DNA of 64,000 nt, from positions 71,769 to 135,768 of the forward strand of contig UQZU01000001.1 of assembly GCA_900545665.1 (NCBI GenBank), given 5' to 3'. This stretch comes from an uncultured Collinsella sp. GTDB taxonomy: Bacteria; Actinomycetota; Coriobacteriia; Coriobacteriales; Coriobacteriaceae. The position numbers and the translations under genes are program-made. The notes under the pieces were generated by a model, which saw only the letters and a list, made by a program, of their open reading frames with translations, did no database searches and was not told where the DNA came from. This document shows positions 24,903 to 33,347 of this stretch, piece after piece (position 1 is the stretch's first letter; each line of letters begins with the position of its first letter).

Positions 24903-25558
24903 TCGTCGCCTCCGCTCTTTTTGCCGCGCGCCGTGGCGGGAATCGTCAAGCTGACCGTTCCCTTGCCCGATGCCCCCAGCAGTTCCTTGACGTCTTCGGG
25001 GTCAGCCGCCAGCGTCACCCATTCGATCTTGCCCTCGCGCGTGGCACCGGAATCCTCACTGGTATCGATCACGTACGCGCCGCACAGTCGATCGGTTACG
25101 CCGTCTTTTTGCACATACACATCCACGTAGCTGCCCACGCCCGTGGCGCCGCCGACCGAGTGCTCGGCATCGACCGCCACCGAAACGGCGACTTTGCCCT
25201 TAGGCACCTCGAGCTTGTGGCTCTCGGCCTTGGTGTAGACATTGCAGATCACGGCGTTTTTGGGAATACGCGAAGTCGTCACGTCGCCGCGCACCCGGCG
25301 CAGCTCGGTCGCCGCGTCACGCGGCAGCAGACTCGTCAGCCATTCTTGGGTTATGACATTGGTCTCATCGAGGGTCTCGCCCACATCGATATCACGCGCC
25401 GCGACGCATACCTCGACGCGATCGCCACCGTACTTGGCCAAGGTCTCAGCCTGGACCTGTTCGGCTTGCGAGCGGATCGACGAGCCGTAAACCATGCAGA
25501 GCAGAGCAGCGAGCACGCCCGCGACCAGACTGATGGCGATGCGCTTGCTCTTGTTCAC
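24899..25558 (-). CDS. cpaB: Flp pilus assembly protein CpaB/RcpC
   Basis: It has one N-terminal membrane helix (residues 6-27), then an SAF domain (VEVCVAARDIDVGETLDETNV and SRIPKNAVICNVY), and a C-terminal Lys/Gly-rich end. The GTG at 25558 is preferred because AGAGGAG lies directly upstream; an ATG 15 bases earlier has none. It is the first gene of the Tad operon. The 200 bases in front hold TTGACA near 25655 and two copies of TGGTCAGC near 25668-25688, but no convincing -10 box. Confidence 0.85.
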   Translation of the reverse strand: MNKSKRIAISLVAGVLAALLCMVYGSSIRSQAEQVQAETLAKYGGDRVEVCVAARDIDVGETLDETNVITQEWLTSLLPRDAATELRRVRGDVTTSRIPKNAVICNVYTKAESHKLEVPKGKVAVSVAVDAEHSVGGATGVGSYVDVYVQKDGVTDRLCGAYVIDTSEDSGATREGKIEWVTLAADPEDVKELLGASGKGTVSLTIPATARGKKSGGDE

Positions 25559-25756
25559 GGCCGCTCCTCTCATGGCAGTGCCGGGCGAATGCCCGTACCA
25601 CCATTGTCTGGGCGGTCAGAGCGCAAAGCGGCGCAATCGCGATCTTGGTTTTCGATGTCAAACCAATCGCTGACCAAAAGCTGACCAGCCCGTCAAGCTC
25701 GTGGCAAGGTTTTGGCCAGCACGTCAGCAAACTGCATGTTTCGAGGCTTTTCCGCA

Positions 25757-25793
25757 GCAAAAAAGCCGTCTCCCGAACAGTTGGAAGACGGCT
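25757..25793 (-). terminator. Terminator of rsgA
   Basis: Reading leftward, AGCCGTCT...AGACGGCT is followed by six T, 17 bases past the rsgA stop and in front of the Tad operon. Confidence 0.75.
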
Positions 25794-25810
25794 GTCATAG
25801 GAAAAATCAA

Positions 25811-26995
25811 TTACAGATGAACATCGGGATCGAGCATTTGAGCACTCACGCGCATGGATGACGCCAGGTTTTGGAACGTTTCCAAACGCAGGCTGTCGAT
25901 CTGCCCGGCGTCCTCGGCCTCGCGAACAGCGCAACCCGGCTCATGGGTATGCGTGCAATCGCCAAACCGGCACGCGCGCGATGCCTCGACAATCTCGGGG
26001 AAGGCGCGCGCCAGACCCCGCTCGTGACCCACGAGCGGTAGACTGCGCAGGCCCGGGGCATCGGCGATCACGCCGGCGTCGCCCGGCAGCGCCACCATCA
26101 CGCGCGCGACGGTAGTGTGACGGCCCTGGTCGTCGCGTTCGCGCACACCGCCGGTCGCCAACGTATCGTGGCCCAGCAGCGCATTGAGCAGCGTCGACTT
26201 GCCGGCGCCCGACTCGCCCAGAATCATGGCGCAGCTCCCGGTAGGCACGCAGGCACGGACCTCGTCCAGGCCGCGGCCCTCGGCAGAGGACGTCACGATC
26301 ACGCGCACGTCCGGACCCACCAGGCGGCGCACGCGGTCCAGATCGCGCTCGAGCTCCTCGGCATCGCAGCGATCAGCTTTGGTGAGTACCACCACCGGCT
26401 CGGCATCGCAGTCGAGCGCCAACACCAGCGAGCGCGCCACGCGGTCGAGCAGCACCTCACCGGCACCGAGCGCCTGCACGATTAGCACGCTATCCACGTT
26501 GGAGCAGAGCACCTGACGCTCTCCGCGGGCACGGCCGCGCCAACGCTCAAAGCTCGTACGGCGCGGCAGCACGCACTCAATCACACCCATATCGTGCCCG
26601 GGAGCGCGGCGCACCGCCACACGGTCGCCCACAGCGGGCAGCAGGACCTCGTCCTCGCCGCGCGACTTGGCAAACCCCACGGCATGCTCGGCACGAAACG
26701 TGTCATCGGCAGTCGCCACCAGTGGAAACCCGCGATCCAAGCGCACCACGGCGCCAAGCTGCATCTGCTCGGGTTCCTCGGCATGTGCGCAAAAATCGTC
26801 AAAGGCAGTCTGCTGGGCTTCATCGACCGGCAGGTCATCAAACGCCGGAACGTCCTGCAGCGCGTCGAGTCCCGGCACGCTTGCCAGCAGCTCCTCGGCA
26901 GACGCGGGGGCCTCGGTCGCAAGCTTCCGACGACGATCGCGCTTAGCCCGCGCCCCCGTCGTCTTTTTCTTCGCTTTAGCCTTAGCCTTGCCCAC
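25811..26995 (-). CDS. rsgA: Ribosome small-subunit-dependent GTPase A
   Basis: This circularly permuted GTPase checks maturation of the 30S subunit. An OB-fold region follows a long basic, Lys/Ala/Arg-rich N-terminal tail. The G4 motif LTKAD precedes G1 (GESGAGKSTLLNALLG) and G3 (DAPGLRSLPL), as expected for the permuted order. The C-terminal zinc knuckle is CRFGDCTHTHEPGCAV. At 394 aa it is longer than most because of the basic tail and an acidic insertion near residue 50. Confidence 0.93.
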   Translation of the reverse strand: MGKAKAKAKKKTTGARAKRDRRRKLATEAPASAEELLASVPGLDALQDVPAFDDLPVDEAQQTAFDDFCAHAEEPEQMQLGAVVRLDRGFPLVATADDTFRAEHAVGFAKSRGEDEVLLPAVGDRVAVRRAPGHDMGVIECVLPRRTSFERWRGRARGERQVLCSNVDSVLIVQALGAGEVLLDRVARSLVLALDCDAEPVVVLTKADRCDAEELERDLDRVRRLVGPDVRVIVTSSAEGRGLDEVRACVPTGSCAMILGESGAGKSTLLNALLGHDTLATGGVRERDDQGRHTTVARVMVALPGDAGVIADAPGLRSLPLVGHERGLARAFPEIVEASRACRFGDCTHTHEPGCAVREAEDAGQIDSLRLETFQNLASSMRVSAQMLDPDVHL

Positions 26996-27072
26996 AAGCG
27001 CCTCCCAGCACCATAAATCACAACTGAGCAGGTATTTTAAATCAAAAAGAGCTGGCCGGGCAAAGCCCTAAA

Positions 27073-27109
27073 TCAAAAAGAGCCGGTCGAGCAAACGCTC
27101 GATCGGCTC
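27073..27109 (-). terminator. Strong terminator downstream of the P-type ATPase gene
   Basis: Reading leftward, GAGCCGATCGAGCG-TTTG-CTCGACCGGCTC is followed by TTTTTGATTT. A second, weaker GGGC hairpin with the same CTCTTTTTGATTTA tail follows at about 27050-27068, so the tail is duplicated. Confidence 0.7.
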
Positions 27110-27151
27110 ACAAACTTTCCCTCAGCTTACGGTCCCGAGAGGTTGTCCGAA

Positions 27152-27242
27152 GGCCCGACCGCCGAGAGGGGTTTCTTCTGAGCGATCCCGCAGCGCGAAG
27201 CGCGAGGACCAGCGAAGAAGAAACCCCGCAGGCGGTCGGGCC
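27152..27242. repeat. Large intergenic hairpin
   Basis: The outer arms GGCCCGACCGCC (27152-27163) and GGCGGTCGGGCC (27231-27242) pair perfectly. The inner arms GGGGTTTCTTC (27168-27178) and GAAGAAACCCC (27217-27227) also pair, with GCGCGAAGCGCG at the tip. It lies between the ATPase stop and its terminator and looks like a dispersed palindromic element rather than a simple terminator. Confidence 0.65.
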
Positions 27243-27265
27243 GGTGGGAGGGATGGCCTTTCGAC

Positions 27266-29947
27266 CTACTCTTTTTCGACCGCGCGCATGATCGCCTTGT
27301 AGATCTCCATAAGCGGGATGATCAGGAAGGCCAGACCCAGCGCGGCAAGAACGCCCTTGAGCTCAAGCGTCACGGGGCCAAAGAACATCTCGGCAAGCGT
27401 CGGCTGCACGGTCACGATCACCGTCAGCACCAGTGCCAGCGCGGCGGAAGCCCACAGCCACTTGTTCTGCTTCTTCATGGTGAACAGCGACGCACGACGG
27501 CTGCGCATATTGAAGCAGTGGAAAATCTCAACCATGTTGAGCGTGATGAACGCCATCATCACGCCTTCCTCGTCGGCATTGCCGGCGATCATATCGGCGA
27601 TGTGGATGTAGCCCATGTCAAAGTACACGCCCACAAAGAAGCTCGCCAGCACCAGCACGGTGATGATTAGGCCCTGGACCACGCAGTCCAGACCCATATT
27701 GCCGGCAAAGACGCCGTCCTTGGCGTTGCGCGGCTTGCGCTTCATGATGTCGCCCTCGGCGTCCTCCATGCCCAGCGCGAGCGCGGGGAAACAGTCGGTG
27801 ACCAGGTTCACCCACAGCAGCTGCACCGGCTGGAAGATGGTAAAGCCGATAAGCGTGGCGATGAATACCGAGAAGACCTCGGCAAGGTTGGCCGAAAGCA
27901 GGAACTGAATGACCTTGCGGATGTTGTCGTAGATGCGACGACCCTCTTCGCAGGCACCGATGATGGTGGCGAAGTTGTCATCGGCAAGCACCATGTCGGC
28001 GACGTTCTTGGTGACGTCGGTGCCGGTGATGCCCATGCCAACGCCGATGTCGGCGCGCTTGATGGACGGAGCGTCGTTGACGCCGTCGCCCGTCATGGCC
28101 ACGATCTGGTCGCGCGACTTCCAAGCCTCGACGATGCGTGTCTTGTGCTCGGGCTGGACGCGGGCGTACACGCCGTAATCCTCGATGTGCGCGTCGAGCT
28201 CCTCGTCGCTCATGCGATCGAGGTCGGCACCGGTGATGGCATGGCTGCGGTCGGTGACGATTCCCAGCTGCTTGGCGATGGCCACGGCGGTGTCGATGTG
28301 GTCGCCCGTGATCATGACGGTGCGGATACCGGCATCGTGCGCCTCGCGGATGGCGTCGGCGACCTCGGGACGAACCGGGTCAATCATGCCGGACAGGCCG
28401 CAGAAGACCAGGTCATGCTCGAGCGCGGCGGGACTGCAGTCGGCCGGGACCTCGGTGTAGGTGCGGCTTGCCAGCGCCAGCACGCGCAGGGCCTCGTCGG
28501 CCATGGCCTTGTTGGCGGCCACGAGCTCGGCACGATGCTCCTCGGTCAGGGGGACGACCTTATCGCCCTCGTAGATATGGGTGCACAGGCCGATCACCAC
28601 GTCGGGCGCGCCCTTGGTGTACTGCTCATACTCGCCGTCCAGGGTCTCGACAACCACGGACATCATCTTGCGGCCCGAGTCGAACGGGGCCTCGCCCACG
28701 CGCGGGTGCTCGGCAGTCAGGCCAGTGAGGCCCGCCTTGCCGGCGTCGTTGACGAGCGCGCACTCAGTCGGCTCGCCCACGGCCTCGCCCAAGTCCTCGT
28801 CCCACTGGGCATCGGAGCACAGCGCCATACCGGCCAGGAACTTCTCCTTAGGCGCGGCGAGTTCGTGCTTGACGACGGTCATCTTGTTCTGGGTGAGGGT
28901 ACCGGTCTTGTCGGAGCAGATGGTCTGCGTGCAGCCAAGGGTCTCGACGGCAGAGAGCTTGCGGATGATTGCCTGACGCTTGGACATCTTGGTCACGCCA
29001 AGCGACAGCACGATGGTCACGACGGCAACCAGGCCCTCGGGGATGGCGGCGACGGCAAGCGAGACAGCGACCATAAAGGTGTCGAGCAGGGCGGTCGGGT
29101 CGGTAAGAACGTTGCCCACGCCGTGGCGGATGATATCGACACCAAAGATAACGACGCAGATGACGATAACCATGATGGTGAGGATGCGGCTGAGCTCGGC
29201 AAGCTTCACCTGCAGCGGCGTGAGCTCTTCCTTGGCCTCAGCCAGGGCACCGGCGATCTTGCCCATCTCGGTATCCATGCCGGTACCGACTACGACGGCG
29301 CGGCCACGGCCGTACACCACGGTGGAGCCCATGTAGCACATGTTCTTGCGGTCGCCGAGCGGCACGTCATCGGTGCCGGTGGCGAGCTCGATCACGTTGG
29401 CATGCTTCTCGACAGGCACGGACTCGCCGGTGAGTGCAGCCTCTTCGATCTTCATCGTGGCGCTCTCGAGCACGCGGCAGTCGGCCGGGACGGAGTCGCC
29501 CGCCTCGAGCATGATCACATCGCCAGGCACGAGCTCGGCACTCGGCAGGTGCACGAGCTTGCCGTCGCGCAGAACCTTGGACTGCGCCGCGCTCATCTCC
29601 TGCAATGCCTCGAGAGCTTCCTCGCTCTTGGCCTCCTGAACCACGCCCAGCACCGAGTTGACGATAACGACGAACATGATGATGGCGACGTCGGCAAAGT
29701 CCGCCTCACCCTTGACCATGCCCGTGAGTGCACTGATGACGGCGGCAACGATCAGCATGATGACCATGGGGTCGGCCATCTGCTCAAAGAAGCGCTTCCA
29801 CAACGGCGTCTTCTCGGCTTCCTCGAGCTTGTTAGGGCCTGTCTTGGCGAGGCGCGACGACGCCTCGTCGTTGCTCAGGCCGAGGTCCTCATCGACACCT
29901 TGGTCGCTGAGTACCTCCGCCGCGGCGGACAGGTATTCCTTTTGCAT
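27266..29947 (-). CDS. P-type cation ATPase, SERCA/PMCA-like
   Basis: This membrane pump is probably a Ca2+ exporter. The N-terminal cation-ATPase domain is followed by the first membrane helices, TGES in the actuator domain, and the phosphorylation site CSDKTGTLTQNKM. The nucleotide domain and the hinge MTGDGVNDAPSIKRADIG come next. Helix M4 has the AAIPEGLVAVV Ca2+-site motif and M6 has NLVTDCFPALALG. It is 893 aa. The ATG at 29947 is used because it follows GGAGGGGG. The ribosome site is part of a hairpin in the leader (see 29959-30012). Confidence 0.9.
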   Translation of the reverse strand: MQKEYLSAAAEVLSDQGVDEDLGLSNDEASSRLAKTGPNKLEEAEKTPLWKRFFEQMADPMVIMLIVAAVISALTGMVKGEADFADVAIIMFVVIVNSVLGVVQEAKSEEALEALQEMSAAQSKVLRDGKLVHLPSAELVPGDVIMLEAGDSVPADCRVLESATMKIEEAALTGESVPVEKHANVIELATGTDDVPLGDRKNMCYMGSTVVYGRGRAVVVGTGMDTEMGKIAGALAEAKEELTPLQVKLAELSRILTIMVIVICVVIFGVDIIRHGVGNVLTDPTALLDTFMVAVSLAVAAIPEGLVAVVTIVLSLGVTKMSKRQAIIRKLSAVETLGCTQTICSDKTGTLTQNKMTVVKHELAAPKEKFLAGMALCSDAQWDEDLGEAVGEPTECALVNDAGKAGLTGLTAEHPRVGEAPFDSGRKMMSVVVETLDGEYEQYTKGAPDVVIGLCTHIYEGDKVVPLTEEHRAELVAANKAMADEALRVLALASRTYTEVPADCSPAALEHDLVFCGLSGMIDPVRPEVADAIREAHDAGIRTVMITGDHIDTAVAIAKQLGIVTDRSHAITGADLDRMSDEELDAHIEDYGVYARVQPEHKTRIVEAWKSRDQIVAMTGDGVNDAPSIKRADIGVGMGITGTDVTKNVADMVLADDNFATIIGACEEGRRIYDNIRKVIQFLLSANLAEVFSVFIATLIGFTIFQPVQLLWVNLVTDCFPALALGMEDAEGDIMKRKPRNAKDGVFAGNMGLDCVVQGLIITVLVLASFFVGVYFDMGYIHIADMIAGNADEEGVMMAFITLNMVEIFHCFNMRSRRASLFTMKKQNKWLWASAALALVLTVIVTVQPTLAEMFFGPVTLELKGVLAALGLAFLIIPLMEIYKAIMRAVEKE

Positions 29948-29958
29948 ATAGAGTCCCC

Positions 29959-30012
29959 CTCCTGGGATTCGGGCCACTCAGCAGATTGATGCCCGATCAT
30001 AATTCCCAGGAG
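29959..30012 (-). promoter_or_regulatory. Leader hairpin that masks the ATPase ribosome site
   Basis: On the minus strand, CTCCTGGGA pairs with TCCCAGGAG and TCGGGC with GCCCGA, with an internal bulge and a 16-base loop. The 3' arm ends in the GGAG Shine-Dalgarno sequence about 12 bases before the start codon. An upstream helix (CTGCCG/CGGCAG, about 30030-30052) lies in the same leader. This looks like translational control; I do not recognise a known riboswitch. Confidence 0.6.
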
Positions 30013-30066
30013 AAGGGCAAGGGCTCATCAAGGCTGCCGTGCTGAGCGGCAGTTGATAGTGGAGCT

Positions 30067-30112
30067 ATGGTACCCCAAAGCGGCGCGTCTAGCCAAAACA
30101 TTCCAATTGGAA
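30067..30112 (-). promoter_or_regulatory. Candidate ATPase promoter with adjacent palindrome
   Basis: On the minus strand, TTGGCT and TACCAT lie 18 bases apart. A perfect 12-bp palindrome TTCCAATTGGAA (30101-30112) lies just upstream of the -35 box and may be an operator. The rest of the 30113-30290 gap is AT-rich and shows no gene. Confidence 0.4.
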
Positions 30113-30296
30113 ACACGGCTCGAGTGCAACGATGCAGACCGTATGATGTTCGACATTGATAAAACGTTTTTTCTTCGGTGCATCATCAAACTGAAATATC
30201 GCCCAGATAGCAGCGGTTAGAACGGTTGGTAAAGTTTTTGCATATACCGTTTATTCGCAAAAAAATGAACTTCTAATTCGGCATACGGTCGATTTT

Positions 30297-30327
30297 TTGG
30301 GGTATTCGGTCGGCATTTCGTTATAAT
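30297..30327 (+). promoter_or_regulatory. Candidate pyk promoter
   Basis: A consensus -10 box TATAAT (30322-30327) lies in AT-rich DNA, with a weak TTGGGG 19 bases upstream. It would give a leader of about 55 bases. Confidence 0.5.
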
Positions 30328-30390
30328 CATCTCAGTTTTATTTCTTATGGTTTATCTATCAGCGCAAGACGATGTCAGATGGAGGTCTGA

Positions 30391-31851
30391 ATGTACAAGC
30401 GCACCAAGATTGTATGCACCATGGGTCCCGCCTGCGATAGCGACGAGACCATCCGCGAGATGATCAAGGCGGGCATGAACGTCGCCCGTTTTAACTTCTC
30501 GCACGGATCCTACGACGAGCACCACGGTCGCATCGAGCGCGTCCGTCGTATTTCCAAGGAGCTCGGTCTGCCCGTCGGCATCCTGCTCGACACCAAGGGC
30601 CCCGAGGTCCGCACCGGCCTTCTGGTCGACGGCAAGAAGGTTGCCGTCAAGACCGGCGATAAGATCGTCGTCACCGCTCAGCCCACGTCCGAGGATTTCC
30701 ACGGCACCTCTGAGCACATCTCCCTCGACTACCTGGCTCTGCCCTCCGAGGTCGAGAAGGGCTCCCTTATCCTGATCGATGATGGTCTGGTTGCCCTCGA
30801 GGTCGAGTCCGTCGACGGCCAGGACATGACCTGCGTCGTTAAGAACGACGGCCTGATCGGCGAGCGCAAGGGCGTCAACATGCCCAACGTCAACATCTCG
30901 CTGCCCGCCATCACCGAGCGCGATCGTCAGGACATCCTCTTTGGCCTGACCGAGAACATCGACTACATCGCCGCTTCCTTCATCCGTGACGGCGAGTCCG
31001 TCCGCGGCATCCGCGAGCTTTGCCGCGAGAACGGTGGCGAGCACGTGACAATCTTCCCGAAGATCGAATGCGCCCTGGGCGTCGAGAACTTCGACGAGAT
31101 CCTCGAGGCTTCCGACGGCATCATGGTCGCCCGTGGCGACCTGGGCATCGAGATCAAGCCCGAGCTCGTTCCGCACATCCAGAAGGAGATCATCGCCAAG
31201 TGCAACGCGGCCTACAAGCCCGTTATCACCGCTACGCAGATGCTCGACTCCATGCAGCAGAACCCGCGCCCGACGCGCGCCGAGGTTGCCGACGTTGCTA
31301 ACGCCATCTACGACGGCACCGACGCCGTTATGCTCTCTGGCGAGTCCGCTGCCGGTAAGTACCCGGTCGAGGCCGTTAAGATGCAGGCCAGCATTGCTCT
31401 CGAGACCGAGAAGTACCTCCCGGCTCACGCTCCGCTCGAGGTTCCGGCTGACGCTCACGGCACCCGCGTCGTCAACAACGTTGTGGGTATGTCCGCTGTG
31501 AACATGGCCACCACCGTTGGCGCCAAGTGCATCACCGTGCCGACGACCACCGGTCGTACCGCTCGCCTGATCTCGCACTTCCGTCCCAACATGCCGATCT
31601 GCGCGTTCTCCCGCCACGAGTGGGCCGTCCAGCAGATGATTATGTACTGGGGCGTTATCCCGCACCAGGCCGAGATTACCCAGGGCACCGTCAACGGCAC
31701 GATCGTCAAGGCGATCGAGACCGCTAAGGAGCTCGGCTACGTCGAGGCCGGCGACCTGACCGTCGCCACCGCTGGCGATCCCCGCATGAGCGTCCAGCTC
31801 GAGGACAAGGTCTCCTCGACCAACGTCGCTTACGTCGCTCAGGTGCGCTAA
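30391..31851 (+). CDS. pyk: Pyruvate kinase
   Basis: It converts PEP and ADP to pyruvate and ATP in glycolysis. The start MYKRTKIVCTMGP follows GGAGGT. The active site is seen in MNVARFNFSHG, the metal/substrate region TIFPKIECALGVENFDEIL, and MVARGDLGIEI with the K-loop nearby. TATQMLDSM carries the catalytic Thr. The C-terminal allosteric domain is present and there is no extra PEP-utiliser domain. Codon use is strongly biased (GTC, ATC, AAG), fitting high expression. Confidence 0.96.
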   Translation: MYKRTKIVCTMGPACDSDETIREMIKAGMNVARFNFSHGSYDEHHGRIERVRRISKELGLPVGILLDTKGPEVRTGLLVDGKKVAVKTGDKIVVTAQPTSEDFHGTSEHISLDYLALPSEVEKGSLILIDDGLVALEVESVDGQDMTCVVKNDGLIGERKGVNMPNVNISLPAITERDRQDILFGLTENIDYIAASFIRDGESVRGIRELCRENGGEHVTIFPKIECALGVENFDEILEASDGIMVARGDLGIEIKPELVPHIQKEIIAKCNAAYKPVITATQMLDSMQQNPRPTRAEVADVANAIYDGTDAVMLSGESAAGKYPVEAVKMQASIALETEKYLPAHAPLEVPADAHGTRVVNNVVGMSAVNMATTVGAKCITVPTTTGRTARLISHFRPNMPICAFSRHEWAVQQMIMYWGVIPHQAEITQGTVNGTIVKAIETAKELGYVEAGDLTVATAGDPRMSVQLEDKVSSTNVAYVAQVR

Positions 31852-31880
31852 GTCGTACTTGCAAGCACACTTGCATCGCA

Positions 31881-31916
31881 AAGGGCCCGGAAGGCGAAGC
31901 CTTCCGGGCCCTTTTT
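31881..31916 (+). terminator. Terminator of pyk
   Basis: AAGGGCCCGGAAGGC-GAA-GCCTTCCGGGCCCTTTTT is a 15-bp stem with a GAA loop followed by a T-tract. Confidence 0.9.
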
Positions 31917-32094
31917 CTGTGCCAATGCCGGCGCACGGCAAAACACACACTCATTTCTTTACCAAAAGCGCGAAATCCACCCTTCGAGACCCAATGAATA
32001 AAGTCCCAAGCGCTAAAAGTGTTCGCCCGGTGGCAAACCCACACCTTAACCGACGCTGCTAAATCGTTTTAGCAAGAGCCGGATTGACCTGCTT

Positions 32095-32222
32095 TTCGGA
32101 AGTATGCGGCAAATTCTGATACCTCCGAGCACACCCCGTTTTTTCGCAACAAAATGCCTGATAAACTAGCCTCAAAAGCCAGGTCTGCTCACAAGGTTTA
32201 GATTTTGCCGCATACTTCCGAA
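32095..32222. repeat. Inverted pair of about 42-bp repeats with perfect 19-bp outer arms
   Basis: TTCGGAAGTATGCGGCAAA (32095-32113) recurs inverted at 32204-32222. The similarity continues inward with mismatches (ACCTCCGAGCACACC against ACCTTGTGAGCAGACC) for about 42 bases per arm. The centre is about 45 bases and AT-rich. The rest of the gap 31917-32094 shows no gene. Confidence 0.65.
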
Positions 32223-32273
32223 TTGACACTGGCATCGCACGGTCCAAAAGCATATTTCGACCAGGAGGACGTC

Positions 32274-33347
32274 ATGGACCTGACGCTATGCGGTCAATCC
32301 GCTTTTTACTATCACCGTATCCCGCCACAGATATTAGGCCTTTACCCTGCCATTAGCCTTGGCAATATGGATCGCAGATGTTGCGGCCTCGGAAGTCATG
32401 CAGTTGTAAAAGACCTGCTTCACGCACCGCTTCACAGGATTGTATTCACTCGGGCACAATCCGGGTCGCGAAGCCTGTTTAAATCGCACCTCCTGACCCA
32501 AGAGCCGCCTCCCGGGTCGTTTAGGCAAACCGAGCATGGGTTTGATGTCACATCGCCCGAGTTCACACTGCTCAACCTTGCTACGCAGGTCTCACGCAAC
32601 CAGCTGCTTATGGCGTGTTATGAGATGTGCAGCTCGTTTGCTGTGTATACACCCTGCAAACGAGCGCAACGGCAACTTGATGAAGCTATTTCGCTTAAGC
32701 TCATTCCACCCAACTGCGGCTGGGAGCGGGTTATCGACGTCAACGGCAAGGATACCAACCTGTGGAAGCGCACGCCGCTTCTTTCCGCAGCGGATATCGC
32801 CGCGTTCGCCAAGCAGGCCGCAGGCCTGCGCGGTGTTAAGCAGCTCCGCTGGGCCGCCGAACGCATGACAGGACAGACCGCCTCGCCCTTCGAAGTACAG
32901 ACCTCCATGCTTATCTCGCTCCCCCGCGACGAGGGCGGCATGGGCATCAACATCGCAAACAACGTGCGCATCCCACTCAGCGACGCCGCGCGCTCGCTGT
33001 ATGACAAAACCTGCTGCTACGCCGATATCCTCATCGAAAGCGCCACCGACAGCATGGGTGTCATCCTTGAATGCCAAGGCCGCTCCGCCCACGACAGCGA
33101 AGCCGCGAGCCTCTCCGATGCCGAGCGCGCCACCGCGCTCACAAGCATGGGCTACGACGTCATCCAAATTACCTTTGGCCAGATTAAGGATAAGAAGAGC
33201 TTCGACCACATAGCCGAGCTCATCCATAAAAAGGCTGGACTTTCCTACACCCCAAAGACCAAACAGGAGCGCGCCGCCGAAGTCACCCTGCGGCAAGAGC
33301 TACTTGTCAATTGGGTTGAGCTATTCACCGCCAAGCCGGCCAGCTAG
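32274..33347 (+). CDS. Orphan protein with restriction-endonuclease-like motif (357 aa)
   Basis: The ATG at 32274 follows GGAGGACGTC; a longer in-frame start would run into the inverted repeat. The N-terminus MDLTLCGQSAFYYHRIPP looks like the start of an AbiEi-type or related coriobacterial orphan family. The C-terminal third has ADILIESATDSMGVILECQG, an Asp...Glu-x-Gln arrangement seen in PD-(D/E)XK-type nucleases (DUF559/Vsr-like folds), then SMGYDVIQITFGQI. Function unknown; a DNA-acting or defence role is an inference. It converges on the next gene with a four-base overlap. Confidence 0.7.
   Translation: MDLTLCGQSAFYYHRIPPQILGLYPAISLGNMDRRCCGLGSHAVVKDLLHAPLHRIVFTRAQSGSRSLFKSHLLTQEPPPGSFRQTEHGFDVTSPEFTLLNLATQVSRNQLLMACYEMCSSFAVYTPCKRAQRQLDEAISLKLIPPNCGWERVIDVNGKDTNLWKRTPLLSAADIAAFAKQAAGLRGVKQLRWAAERMTGQTASPFEVQTSMLISLPRDEGGMGINIANNVRIPLSDAARSLYDKTCCYADILIESATDSMGVILECQGRSAHDSEAASLSDAERATALTSMGYDVIQITFGQIKDKKSFDHIAELIHKKAGLSYTPKTKQERAAEVTLRQELLVNWVELFTAKPAS

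Noticed and set aside
28145..29989. 614-codon open frame on the plus strand
   Set aside because: Antisense to the P-type ATPase gene, His/Leu/Val-rich low-quality protein; a shadow of the real gene.
29947..30120. yybP-ykoY manganese or M-box magnesium riboswitch before the ATPase
   Set aside because: I could not match the conserved core of either class; only the masking hairpin is well supported.
30352..31950. 532-codon open frame on the minus strand
   Set aside because: Antisense to pyk, whose protein is unmistakable.
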